Part shown: positions 11,013-23,703 of the stretch, piece by piece
How positions within the stretch are numbered: the stretch's first letter is position 1
Layout of the letters: each line of letters opens with the position of its first letter
NCBI GenBank assembly: GCA_001579985.1
Contig: LRSR01007387.1
Coordinates: 1-28,176 of the forward strand
Origin: Hypsibius dujardini
Lineage: Eukaryota; Tardigrada; Eutardigrada; Parachela; Hypsibiidae
Length of the DNA stretch: 28,176 nt
Direction: 5' to 3'
Notes under the pieces: generated by a model
What the model was told of the DNA's origin: nothing
Seen by the model: the letters and a program-made list of their open reading frames with translations, nothing else
Database searches by the model: none
Program-made: the position numbers and the translations under genes

Positions 11013-14000
11013 ATGGAGCAGCAGCCGCCGCAACAGGTGAACTTCCAGGAGCATATTTGGTTCCTGCTGCAGAAGGCTCTCGAGTCGTACCGCATCCACG
11101 AACAGCAGCAGCAGCAGCAGCAACAACAACGGGAAGACTCCGTCGACGGTTGCTTCCACAGTTTTGTGGACCACACCGGGGCTGTCTCCTACTACCGTCA
11201 GCCACATCCTCGGCCTCAGCAGCAGCAGCATCGTCATCATTCTCGTCATCATCCTCACTGCGATCGATCTATGTCGACTTATCCGTGTCAGCAGCAGCAA
11301 CGTGCGGTGATGGCGCCCGCTAGGGAAACAACTGCGACGACGCCGCCAGTCGTCCTCGGCGTTGATGATGAACTGAAGGTACGAAATATAGTCTGTTTCG
11401 TGCGCATATGACCAGGTTGATATTTGCCATTTAATAGCGCTGGCGGAAACTGAGTGTAGCGAGGCGGCTTGGATTGCGGGTGTGGGACATGGTCATTGTT
11501 GTGGTCGATTGATTGGTTGATTCATGGGTTAAACTGCTCAGGAATGTTTTGATCATGATCAAGCGCTTGATTGATGAATTCGATTAGGTGCAAGTTTTGC
11601 TTTATTTTCGTCGTGGTTAAATTAGAAGAATCTGGGAGAGCTGCGTTGGATTATATTTGAAATTAGAATTTAAAGCGCTAGCGAAAGTTGAGTGACTGTT
11701 TCAGTCGCGGATGTTTTTTATGGGATTGGGAACACACGGGATTATTGTTTCGGTTGCTTGATTGTACTCTTGACTTTTCTGCAGTATAATAGTATACTAA
11801 CTCAAATAGTAGTATACTAATTATTTATTTATGTATTTAAAAATACGGATTTTTTTGTCAATTTTAAGTACAATGAGTCAAGGTGCATAAATATTTATTT
11901 TTCTAAAATCAAACGCCGATTTTTTCAACCCTTTAAAATATGCTTTAAATGCATTTGGAGAACACACTTGCCTGACTGTTATTTTATTTTGACACCTTGC
12001 CTGACTGTTATTTTATTTTGACACCTTGCCTGACTGTTATTTTATTTTGACACCTAGTGCAATACAGTTGTGCGAATCCTAATACAACTTTTCGGAATTT
12101 TGTCGGGATTTTTTCAGGATCTCTTGCGTCACCTGCAGTACTTCCACATCCACGACCCCCACCCGCAGATTGTCCAGTTTTTCGACCGACGTCGTCTCGT
12201 CATCACCTACCTCAACGGCATCGCGTCCCACTGGATCGGCCAGGAAGCCGCGAAGCGGTCCATCGCGGCCGGACCGCTCGACCGTATGGGCTTTATCCGT
12301 GCCTTCGGCTCGTATGGCCTGGGCGTCTGCGGGCCGGATAGCGACCTCGACGTGGTGTTGGTGGCGCCGTGCTACGTTAGACGGGAGGACTTTTTCAGCA
12401 CCTTCGTGCTGCACCTGCGGAGTCACTTTGAAATGATCACCAACGTGGAGCCGGTGGAGGGGGCCTTTGTGCCGGTGGTGAAGCTGACATGTGACGGAGT
12501 CGATGTGGATTTGACGTTTGCCAGGCTGGATAAGCAGTTGTATGTGCCGAGCGAGGAGGACGGTGAGGATTCGCTGCTGGTGGACGATGCGCTTCTGGGG
12601 ATGGATGACAAGAGCACGCGCAGTCTCAATGGATGGCGTGTCTGCCGGTAGGTTTGGCGGCTTTTCTGTGTTTATTGGTCGATCTGCCTGCCTGCTTGTC
12701 TAACTGTCTGTCTGTGGGACTGTATATCTTGTCTGTCTGTTCGTCCGTCTGTCTGTCTGCCTTTTCGTGTGTTCAACTTTATGCCTATCTCTGTCAAGTT
12801 ATGTACTGTATTGTCTAATTTCTTGCTTTCGTTGAACTATCTTAAATGGACGATTGATGAGTGCATTGTCTGAGTGTCTGCGTGTCGGTTACGTAATATA
12901 ATTTTGACCCGTCTTGAAAGTTGATTTTGACGTCTGCTTGATAGCCTTGTTCACCCGTTTGTCTTAGTAAATTTAGTTGCTGTTGTGCCTGTTTGTCTGT
13001 ATTGGCTTGTGTCCCTGACTGTTTTTGTCTGCATCGAATCGTCAGTCTGATTCAGTGCTTTAGTGATTTATTGATTTGTCTGCCTGCGTGTCTGTCTGTC
13101 ACACTGTTTACCTGTATATATGACATCTCTTTCGTTGTGGGCGAATCTAGTTGACTTCTTCTATGTTTACATCTTTCCAACACCGTATTCGCACGCTGTT
13201 TTTTGTTCACGGATTTCTCCTATTTCAGATTCATCGTCAAATACGTCCCCAATGTCCAAATTTTCCGTCTCACTCTGATGGTGGTTAAGGAATGGGCCAA
13301 GGCACGCCTTATCTACTCCAACAGCTACTGCTACCTTGGCGGCGTATCCTGGGCCATCCTAGTCGCACACGCCTGCCACAATCGTCCCAGTAAGACCGTC
13401 TTCGGGCAAGTCCACAACTTCTTTACCGCTTTCGCCGCGTGGGACTGGAAGGAGCCGGTCTGCATCGCTCCCCTCCAACTGCCCTCCTGCCAGTGCTTTC
13501 CCAGTGCGCCGAAATTCGATCCAGTGGCCCTGTACGAGCACCACCTCATGCCGATCATGACGCCCTGCTACCCCTACCAGAATTCCTCCTTTAACATCAC
13601 CCGCACCACCTTTAACTGCGTGGTCACGGCGTTTCGCGAGGGTGCCGCCCTGTTTCGGCAGGTGGCGGAGCGCAAGGCGACGTTTGAGCAGTTTTTTGCC
13701 CGCGCCGACGCGGTTAAAACGGATTATGGATTCTTTCTGGTGCTGCTAGTGGAGGCGCGGGATGAGACGGCACTGAAACGGTGGAAGGGCTGTGTGGAGT
13801 CGAAGCTGCGCCAACTGATGCAGAACTTTGAGCATGTTCGTGACTTGGATCGGGCGCAAATTTTTCCGAATTCCTACAAGTGAGACAATATTGCTTGCGT
13901 GTCTGTCTGCTTGCTGGTTTACAGATCTGGCTGTCTATTGTCGATCCTTGTGTTGCTTTCTTTTGGCTTCTGGGTCTCTTTCTCTAGCTATTTGTTTGCA

Positions 14001-14577
14001 CCTCCGTCTGCCAGTATCTGGGTATGCTCCTGGATGCCTGTTCTGTCCGAGGCGACGGACTGGCGTCTGTCTCTGTCTGCCTGTCTATCCACCTCTCTGT
14101 CTCTGTTCTTATTCATTTCTTACCTTGTAACTCGTTTTTTCGTCTGGCCCTCTCTCTACTGTATTTGCATGTTTTTCACACCCCTGCATATGGATATTTC
14201 TTTCGCGTGTTAAACCCGTTTTTTGTTCCTTTGCTTTATTCAGAGTGACGGCAACACCCGCCAACAATACCGCCGGTGTGATGTGGCTCGTGGGACTCGA
14301 CTATAAGGGTGACCCCTCGCAGAGTGTCTCCATCAAGAAGACTGCCACCGAGTGGAAGTCCGGTGTGAATTTGTTCGGTCTGGCCCTCGGACAGGACGAC
14401 CCGGACGCCCTCTATCAGGTGAAGTTCGCAGTAATGCCTGCCCATATCACTCGGCGGAACTTCGTTCACGGGCAGGATTCCTACCGGACGTTGCAGAGTT
14501 TCCACTCCCCATCCTCCTCATCCGCAGGACCCACCCACCATCCTAGCCAAATGCACAACCTTCACCGCCGCCAGTGA
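11013..14577 (+). CDS. PAP: Poly(A) polymerase, canonical nuclear type
   Basis: Exons 11013-11378, 12118-12647, 13229-13879 and 14244-14577 give 626 residues. The enzyme adds poly(A) to cleaved pre-mRNA 3' ends. The nucleotidyltransferase core reads FGSYGLGVCGPDSDLDVVLV, with catalytic Asp about 198 and 200 (D-L-D) and the third Asp about 253 in DGVDVDLTFARL. Then follow RSLNGWRV, the central-domain NVQIFRLTLMVVKEWAKA.LIYSN, YLGGVSWAILVA, and HHLMPIMTPCYPYQNSSFN, all strong family matches. The last exon has the RNA-binding domain (MWLVGLDYK through FAVMPAHITRR). The first 122 residues are unusual: nine consecutive Gln, a His/Gln-rich stretch and no clear counterpart in vertebrate enzymes. The C-terminus is short, lacking the Ser/Thr-rich, NLS-bearing tail of vertebrate PAPOLA. 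I see no catalytic loss. Confidence 0.93.
11967..12053 (+). repeat. Three 29-bp tandem repeats in poly(A) polymerase intron 1
   Basis: The unit starts CTTGCCTGACTGTTATTTTA and is repeated three times without a difference (11967-11995, 11996-12024, 12025-12053), ending 64 bp before the exon 2 acceptor at 12117. The units are T-rich on the sense strand, so they could extend the polypyrimidine region. Confidence 0.95.
12685..13115. repeat. Degenerate (TCTG)n in poly(A) polymerase intron 2
   Basis: The 581-bp intron 12648-13228 carries scattered TCTGTCTG/CTGCCTG units, densest at 12687-12760 and again near 13077-13100. A second, weaker set is in intron 3 (about 13900-14105). Both show the TCTG form on the sense strand, the opposite orientation to the GPCR intron. 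Confidence 0.8.
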
Positions 14578-15645
14578 TGACGGTGATGATGACGTCTCGT
14601 TTGATGACGCCTCTACTCGAAGTACAGTACAGTGAATCTCTTTTATTTCTTTATTTAGTGTATTATTTTGTATATTTAGATGGCTCCTCACTAACCCCGT
14701 CTCTTCTCACCCCCGCGTCCCTTACTTTTCGGCGCTTGTCCGAACGGACCAATGTGCTGCATTGGCCTCAAAATCCTCAATCCCTCTGCTGGTGCACTCA
14801 ATGCCTGGACAGGAGGAGGAAAAAAAGTATTACCTATATCTATATCTCAACCGTTTGTTTTTTTGACATTTTAAGAAATTCGTAAAAATGAAACGTAAAA
14901 CTGTTTTTAAATGTTGCCTCCTTTTTCTGTAAGCGAGAGAGCACCTCAAACTCTCAAATCGAAAGCTGATTCCTCTCTCTCTCTCTCCTTTTTCCGGCAG
15001 ACTTTTTTCTTTCTTTCTCTTTCTCTCTCAGTAGGAGTTGTGATGGGACTCTGCCCTTGATAGTTGGGTACGCATCTTGATAGAGAGTGATTTTGTAACT
15101 AGAATTCTGGGGAGCGCTGGCTGGTGGAGACGACTTTCCGTGGGAGCTCTCTCTTCTTTCTGACAAATCTGGCCAAAATGTCGCGCTTTCTTTGTACGGC
15201 TTTCTTTATAGAGCGAGCGAAATTCTTATCCTTTTGCCAAAGATTTTTGTCTTAAATCTGTGTGTATGATCACGTGAACTGCGAACTGTCCAGGATGTCT
15301 TTGAAGAGTTTAACGAACTGTATCCGTAGACGTGGAAGGAGTGATGAAGTAAAAAACCGCGCGAAAGAAACAGTCTTTCCAACTCACGTGACTCGTTCCG
15401 TCACAGAAAAAGAATAAAATACAAGTGGAACAACGAGAAAAAGATTTCCGCAGGGTGGTCTACCCGCGTTCTCTCACTTCCACGCGCCGCGATCTCATCG
15501 TGATGAGCGCACTTGACACGTTTATCTCTGCACAAAAGGGCCTTGCTACTCAAGATAAGTATAAGTCGCACAATGAAAATCCATCGAAAGAAAAAGCGCA
15601 AAAGAGCCGAAAAAACTTTCTCGAAGAGGTCTCTCCGCTCTTTCC
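14578..15645. other. Intergenic DNA between convergent poly(A) polymerase and OB-fold genes
   Basis: Both 3' UTRs should fall here. A (CT)n microsatellite with interruptions occupies about 14970-15030. AATAAA occurs near 15413. The two open frames on opposite strands at 15400-15650 lack recognisable similarity and look like chance. Confidence 0.5.
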
Positions 15646-16418
15646 TCACTTCCGGGTCGTTGTCATCGCGCTCTCACTTCGCACCTTCAGCACTTGCATG
15701 TATGGACCGTTGGTGCTCTGTAGTCCTGCTTCGTCGAAACCCATTTTGAGAATGCCGACCACTCGAACTGACCGTCCACCATCAGCATCGGTCTCAGCAA
15801 CGGCATCCTGCATAGAACATAATAAATATAATTGTTCATTTAAATGCAAAATACATCAATTCTCCAATCAAATAAAAATTCATCAATCAATTCATCAATT
15901 CATTCACTTCGCCTGATACAATCAACGAGAAGATTGAATACAATGGAGGGTCCGGGGAAAAGGGGCAAAAGGGGAGGGGCGGGGGTGGGTTTCAAACAAT
16001 TGAACAATCAACCACCTGACCACTCCCTGCTCCGCCCCTTTTGCCCATGGCCCGGACCCTCCAGGGTACTCAATCTTATCGTTGATTGTAGCTCGAACAA
16101 AACCTGCAGGCGCTTGGCCGAGTCCACGGCCGCGAAGTTGCAGCTGAGATCGCCGCTCTCATCCCGCAGCGTGAACGACGCCAAAACTCCCTTCTGCGTC
16201 GGCTGTCCGACAATGTCGCCCACGATGACGTAGTACAGCTGGATTTGCGGGTGATGCTGCTGGTGCTCGGCAAACACCGCACGGCAGTGGGCGGTGGTCC
16301 CCGACATCATGAAAAGGTCGCTGCTCCTGTTGTTGACCGTTGGCTTTTTCTTGGGAGACGCGACTGCGGCGGCGGTTCGCGGAGCGCTTTCCGATTTCAC
16401 TACAACTGAATGATTCAT
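15646..16418 (-). CDS. Small OB-fold protein, RMI2-like
   Basis: Two - strand exons, 16418-16104 and 15807-15646, join in phase 0 to 158 residues. A Lys/Ser/Ala-rich N-terminus (about residues 1-38) leads into an OB-fold pattern: a strand with YYVIVGDIVGQ, then a loop, ASFTLRDESGDLSCNF, then GRSVRVVGILKM and PYMQVLKV. RMI2 of the BLM-topoisomerase III-RMI dissolvasome has this order and size (human 147), including a RDPSGDF-type turn and a VMVMGVV strand, so it is my best guess. An RPA2-like or other ssDNA-binding protein cannot be excluded. The donor is a poor GTTTTG. Reading through instead adds 32 residues and stops at 16008, within an intron that carries a strong inverted repeat. It is head to head with UPF3, with 420 bp between the starts. 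Confidence 0.5.
15918..16089. repeat. Inverted repeat within the OB-fold gene intron
   Basis: Arms 15918-15956 and 16051-16089 match as reverse complements at 35 of 39 positions, from ACAATCAACG to GGAGGGTCCGGG. Weaker pairing continues inward between the G-rich AAAAGGGGCAAAAGGGG side and the CCGCCCCTTTTGCC side. The right arm ends 15 bp from the proposed donor at 16103. Confidence 0.85.
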
Positions 16419-16783
16419 TTTTTCAAATTTAGGAGAACCGAATAAGGGATGAGCGAATTTGAAAAGATGGACAAGGACAGGCAAGGAAAGAAAACAAATA
16501 TCATGTCAAGAATGTAATCAACAATCAAGCGACACAACTCAGATTGATTCGAACCGTCGAATAATCAGAGAACCAGCTGATAAATAGACGAACAATTCGC
16601 CAATTTTTGGCACAGATCAGTCAATCAAGCGCTAAGTAAGGGAACTGTGCGATAACGGAGCGAAAAGAATTCACGCTCATCAAGGCAAATAATCAATCAA
16701 ACGACGGCTACCATGACGAGCATTATTGATCCGCAGTGCGAACGCACATAAAGGATTTAATTTTTTCTTTAATTTAGGATTTA

Positions 16784-16828
16784 ATGTCTCGTGCAACGAA
16801 ACTCTTTGCGGCTGTTGTATTTTTTTGA
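16784..16828 (+). promoter_or_regulatory. Upstream ORF before UPF3
   Basis: A 14-codon frame starting ATGTCTCGTGCAACG stops with TGA at 16826-16828, 10 bp before the UPF3 ATG at 16839, in another frame. An acceptor-like TTTCTTTAATTTAG ends at 16777, seven bases before this ATG, so a mature mRNA starting or spliced there would include it. Confidence 0.4.
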
Positions 16829-16838
16829 GGACGGTATT

Positions 16839-19483
16839 ATGAGTTATGTCGTACATCCCAGTGCCAGGGGACGTCGTGTGCGAAAGAATGAAGGCTCATC
16901 CGCAAGGGATATTCGAGGGAAACCACCGAAGAGCAAGCCCAAGACACGGGAAGCACCCGAACGACGGGAACTCGTCTCCAAGAAGGTGCGTCGTACGCAT
17001 TTCCCCCGAAACTTTTATCCGGCTACACTTCCTGAACATTTCATATTTTTGGGAAAACTTAAGACGCGGTTGCACGACATTAACGTTGGCATTGGGGTTG
17101 GAAATCGATCAAAATACATTTTTTATTTTGAAATTCTGGCAGAGAAATCTCGCTCGGAATTTATTTGGACGTCCTACGTCTTTTTTTCCCGGAAAATCTT
17201 TTCTAGCTCTGCATTTTTGTCCTCTCACATTTTTGTTCGAGGTTTTAGGTTTCACTACATGGAAGCAGGATTTGGTTGGGTTGGGAAATGACTGCAAACA
17301 TTTTTGTTTTAGTTTTAAGACGTGGTGGGGAAGTTTCAAGTGACTTGTTTTACTGTCCTGCTTGATTTCTGCCGGAACTTTTGTGCCCTGCACCTTCCAA
17401 AGCCTGGCGCATTTTTCAAAATTACTTGACACTTTATTTCATCAGATGGCCGTAGTGATTTGACTCGACATTGACTGGAAGTATTACTCTGCCTTCGCAG
17501 ATTGTCGTGAGGAATTTACCGTTGAATTTCACCAAGGAACTCTTCCTCCAGCATGTGTCACCGCTGCCGGAGTACACTTACTTTGCCTTCCACGGACCGG
17601 ATAATACGTAATTTAATTATAAACAATAATTTCTTTATTGCATTTGCAGTACATTGCTGCTATGTGTTGTATTAATGAAACTTAATTAATGGGATTATTT
17701 TCTGCAGGCTGGCCAATCAGGCGCGATGTCGAGCCTACATTCGCTTCCGCAACGAGGACGACATCACGGTGTTCAAGGAGAAGTTTGACGGATATATTTT
17801 CTTGGATAGTAGAGGTGCGTGGGACCTGTGCGGACAAGTTTACATACGACCGCGTAGTGTAGTGCGGAAAATGTGCCAGTTTGCATTGAAACTGGCTGGT
17901 TGATTGATTGATTCACCTGGTTTGTGTGACGTTGCAATATCGTGAATGAAATACTGTACGATTGATTGATTGATGCAATGCATGGCATTAATCAACGTTT
18001 TCTGGAGCGTCGGCTTGCAGACGATTTTTTTGGATTCTGTTCAAGACAAATAAACTTTTTAAATATAGGATAGTTTCATTTTAGTTTGTGTCATAATAAT
18101 TGCGAATGTTTCTCAACAGTATTTTAATACTGCCAATTCTGGTTCTGTCAGCTTCTTTGATAAATTATAATATCACGCAACTGTTTTCAGGCCATGAGTT
18201 GCGGTGTTCGGTGGAACTGGCGCCGTACCAGCGGGTCGCCATCCAGCACCAGGAGAAGGCCGACCAGAAATGCGGCGACATCTTCAACACCGAGGACTAC
18301 AAGCGCTTCCTGGAGGAGCTCGAGCGGAAAAGAGACCACGTCGCCACCTCCAACGCCACCAAAGTGCAGGCCAATGTAGCGGCTCTGGAGAAGAGCAGCC
18401 AGTCGGAGTCAACCGTCACGCCGCTGATGGAGTTTGTCCAGGCCCAGCGGGCGGAGGAGGAGATGAACTATCGCCGTCCGCTCAACGCCGGCAGTTCCAG
18501 CCGAAAGGAACGCAATCGCGAACGCGCAAGCAAGAAATCCGGCCCGAAAGAAGAGTTGGAGCCGTTTTTCCCGACTAAGCCGGTGCTGGTCAGGCGACGG
18601 GAAGATCGAGACCGAACTCAACCGGCCATTGGGGCGGGGAACAACGCTCCACCATCGGGAGTTTACTCCGACTCTCGGCCCAATTCTGCGCGGGTGGCGG
18701 ATAAACTGCCCGAAAAGCCACGACCTAACACAGTGCAGACACCACCACATCCAGCGCCAATGGTCTTGAAGGCGGTTCCCCAGGTAATTTAGGTTCAAAA
18801 TCAGACCCAAATAATTCAAATTTGCTTTTCTAATTAAATTCAGCGAACTCGATATAAATATTTTAAAACACTACGTACTCTACTATTCTCAGGTTCCCGC
18901 TGCGGATTCTGCCGTCGGCCGGCATTTCCTCGCCGACCGTCCATTCCTCAGTAATAAAGCTGTCCTCCCCGAGACAGCGAAACCCGAACGACCGCCCGGT
19001 GGTACGCGGAACCAGCCGTTGGGAAAGACGAAGGTCTTTCAGAAGCAGCAAACTCCGCGGAACGCGCCGTTCTCGGAAGAGCTCCCCGACGGTGGGTATG
19101 GCGCGCCGCCGTCGCGACGTCCTCCGAAGCCCGCTCGCGCTGACCAATACGGATACACCAGATGGCCGGAGGAAGAGGAGCGAAAACCGTTGCCACCTGC
19201 GGGAGGCGAGGGGAAAGCCGGTCGACCGCAGCCGCCGAGAGCGCCGGCGCAGATTGAGAACCCCATCACCGGAGTGAAGGAGTTTGGGGGGCAAGTTCGA
19301 GTGGCTGTGGCGATGACGGAGAAACCCTTGCCGTCGGGGGATTCCGTGCCTGCTGTGGAGTCGCCGACGTCTGCGGCCCCGGTGCCGGGGGATTTGCTGC
19401 CGGACGGAAGTCGGGTGCCGAATCGAGCGCGTCCGGCCATGCAGTTGTATCAGCCGCGTGGGAAGCGACGCTATCAGAACTGA
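16839..19483 (+). CDS. UPF3: Nonsense-mediated decay factor UPF3
   Basis: Exons 16839-16985, 17501-17607, 17708-17814, 18191-18783 and 18893-19483 give 514 residues. UPF3 links the exon junction complex to UPF2/UPF1 in nonsense-mediated mRNA decay and shuttles between nucleus and cytoplasm. After a basic 49-residue start comes the UPF3 RRM-like domain (about 50-135): IVVRNLPLNFTKELFLQHV, then ARCRAYIRFRNEDDITVFKE, then KFDGYIFLDSRGHE and SVELAPYQ. GDIFNTEDYKRFLEELE matches the conserved post-RRM element. The central part is charged low-complexity, rich in Pro/Arg/Glu. The last 20 residues contain RARPAMQLYQPRGKRR, the EJC-binding motif of UPF3B. The in-frame ATG at 16839 is the first usable start. 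Of its four donors, two are GTGCGT and two GTAATT. Confidence 0.95.
16986..17500 (+). other. UPF3 intron 1 with diverged internal repeats
   Basis: The 515-bp intron has two roughly similar T-rich stretches, about 17091-17130 and 17276-17320, each running from TTGGGGTTGG/TTGGGTTGGG through a GAAAT phrase to a run of ATTTTT. The identity is too low for a firm repeat call. Open frames cross it by chance. Confidence 0.4.
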
Positions 19484-20256
19484 TGTGACGCAAGAGGACT
19501 ACGAGCTTTGCAAGTGTTTTTAGTTTTGAGGGTTTGCGTAGGATTTGTAATACCGAGCGGATTATCCGTTTCGGAAATTGAATCGGTCGAAGGGAGGACA
19601 GAAGTTTGTCTTACGAAATGCCGCGCACTAACAAGAGATCAATTACGAGTGCTCTCTTTGATCTCGACCAAACTTTCCCATGAAAACTGTGCTTCTAGAC
19701 ATAATTTTAGAGAACATAGCTCGCGATAAAAGACGCCCGGTTCAGTTGGGGAAATTTATGAAAGTCTTGCTGCAAAGTGAGCGAACGCTTGATTGACTGA
19801 TCTTACACGTTGCGTTGGGCTCTTCGCGAAAATGAAATAACTCTCGTGGTTGGAAAAAACTTGAATTTTCATTCTTCGCCATTATCGTCCAGATAAATCT
19901 AAATCTGGAATCTATTGTCGTAAACCGAAAATTGTTTGGATGTCAGTGGACGGAGTTATGTTCGCATGTAATGCAACTGCACTTAATTTTACAAATTATA
20001 TTAGCGTTTTTTGTTATTTCTAACCCCCAAACGCTGTTTTAAACTCGCACATAAAAGAATTTACAAGAGGTAGTGTACTATGATACTACGAATTGGGCAG
20101 AAGAACATATAGGTACGATTCCCGTTGGATAGGAAGCCTCCAGGAAGGATAAGATTCTATATCGCATGCGATTCAATCAAATTCGGAAAAAGCTAAACCA
20201 AATGAAAGGGTGGTCAAATAAATAATAATCTTTGGATTGGCGGGAGGAAGCGCGAG
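19484..20256. other. Intergenic DNA between convergent UPF3 and adenylate kinase
   Basis: No gene seen. An AATAAA on the + strand at 20217-20222 lies only 35 bp from the adenylate kinase stop codon on the other strand. If UPF3 uses it, the two 3' UTRs overlap. A GAACGCTTGATTGACTGA phrase near 19784 belongs to the dispersed ATTG motif set. Confidence 0.45.
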
Positions 20257-22413
<2,157 letters not shown>

Positions 22414-22588
22414 GATTCTGATGGCGCCCGTTTCGCCGCGAAATTCGGTGGTCCGCACGGAGGTGAGGGAGGTGAGGGAGATGAGGAGCAGGGGAAGTGC
22501 CAGACGGATGCAGACACTCCCGGTCCACTACACACACACACACATACACACACGCACACTTGAAGAAGATGTCTATGCTAATAGTCAG
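22414..22588. promoter_or_regulatory. Upstream region of adenylate kinase, with CA microsatellite
   Basis: The stretch before the - strand start includes several GAGGTGAGGGAGGTGAGGGA phrases (22460-22482) and a (CA)n run at 22527-22558 with T and G interruptions. The promoter or 5' UTR role is inferred from position. Confidence 0.4.
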
Positions 22589-22589
22589 A

Positions 22590-22761
22590 ACGAGGAGAAG
22601 CATATGAATCGAAACAGGATTTGATTTAGAACAGACAGTTTTGGGCTAGTAAGGACACTCACTCATTGACTCACTCACTCGCACGAACAGCGAGTGCCGC
22701 TACTAGCCAAAATTCCCTGTTTCAAGCCATATCCTGTTTCCATTCATATGCTTCTCTTCGT
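22590..22761. repeat. Imperfect inverted repeat, about 70-bp arms
   Basis: The left arm, about 22590-22659, and right arm, about 22692-22761, pair along their length. The outer 30 bases (ACGAGGAGAAGCATATGAAT and onward) differ at only three or so positions, and the match recovers at TTTTGGGCTAGTA against TTTTGGCTAGTA. The loop is a CTCACTCATTGACTCACTCA stretch. It lies in the AK/ARPC5 divergent interval. Confidence 0.85.
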
Positions 22762-23703
22762 ACAGTAATCGCCGGGTATCTACTCCGTACAGTCGGCTTG
22801 TCTTGGAGTATGTGTGTATGATTATGGGAAGAAAATAATGAACTGGGTTCAAATTACACCAGGGGAGACGGGGTCCTAAGTCCTACAAGCGCACATCGAT
22901 TTGTGGTTTTGGCGAAGTGACAACACAAATGGAATGGACGTCGTCGCAGCAGCAGTGTGTATGTACGCTTTAAACTTTACCCAGATTACGTAAGTCCTCA
23001 TTCACATCGGCGACGACGGCGGGCGGTAAGACGGCGGCGGGGATGGCGAAGTCGGCGACCGGAAATAGATTGTGGATTGGCGGTCGCTTCCCATTCAATC
23101 GTCTGCTGAGGCCCTGAGGGACCCCTGCGGGGGGAGGGCGTTTTGGAAAAAAGGGGCGGGGAAAACGCTCCGGACGGCATACCGAACGGGAGATCGTTAA
23201 ATATGGGAGCGAAGATGCTTATACAGCGCGCGATACAGCTTCGATGGCGAACCGAAAAGTTGCACATACGAGACGGCAATTCGGAAACAGAGCAACACAA
23301 AAAAATTAAGCTACAACTTACAACCAGGAACCGCAAACATAAAGGAAACTAGTAAAAAACTATGAAAATAGTAAGTGGAAAATCGGATGGTGTTTCAGTG
23401 AGAGAACAAATGTCGGGTAGGTGGGGATTATATCGCGGAACGAAATGCTGGAACGACGAACAAAAGTGTTAGGTGACTCGGACTAACTTGGAAGAACCAA
23501 AATGTTGAGCGCCAGTGAATGAGGCTAAATTGAAGAACATACATGCTGGTGAACAAGGCTTAAATGAAGAACCGAGGGTTAAATAGGAATCAATGTTTAC
23601 ATTCATGTGATTTTTGTACCTAGAAAACTCCTCCAACTTGCTTTCGTTTCCATCTTATTCCTCGCCTTTTTACCATCCCGATTCTTCCAGTGATTTTTCC
23701 ACA
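22762..23703. other. Rest of the AK/ARPC5 divergent interval
   Basis: It should contain the ARPC5 promoter and 5' UTR. A CpG-richer stretch is at about 22990-23180. An acceptor-like CCCGATTCTTCCAG ends 13 bp before the ARPC5 ATG, so a 5'UTR intron or spliced-leader site is possible. A - strand frame at 22998-23336 has no ATG start and is not called. Confidence 0.45.

Noticed and set aside
10898-11300. - strand frames with poly-Cys/poly-Ala opposite the poly(A) polymerase first exon
   Set aside because: They are antisense readings of the CAG-rich exon coding for poly-Gln; no start context or family match.
12060-12117. Upstream start of the poly(A) polymerase at an ATG or CGAATCC frame before exon 2
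   Set aside because: The frame is open, but the TTTTTTCAG acceptor at 12117 and the in-frame join to 11378 give a better model.
22847-22870. GGGTTCAAATTACACC as a tRNA B box
   Set aside because: No A box or cloverleaf can be folded upstream at the right spacing. No tRNA gene was found in the window.
22998-23336. - strand 112-residue frame with a signal-peptide-like start
   Set aside because: The frame begins with a non-ATG codon; the rest is Arg/Pro-rich low-complexity from GC-rich DNA. No support for a gene.
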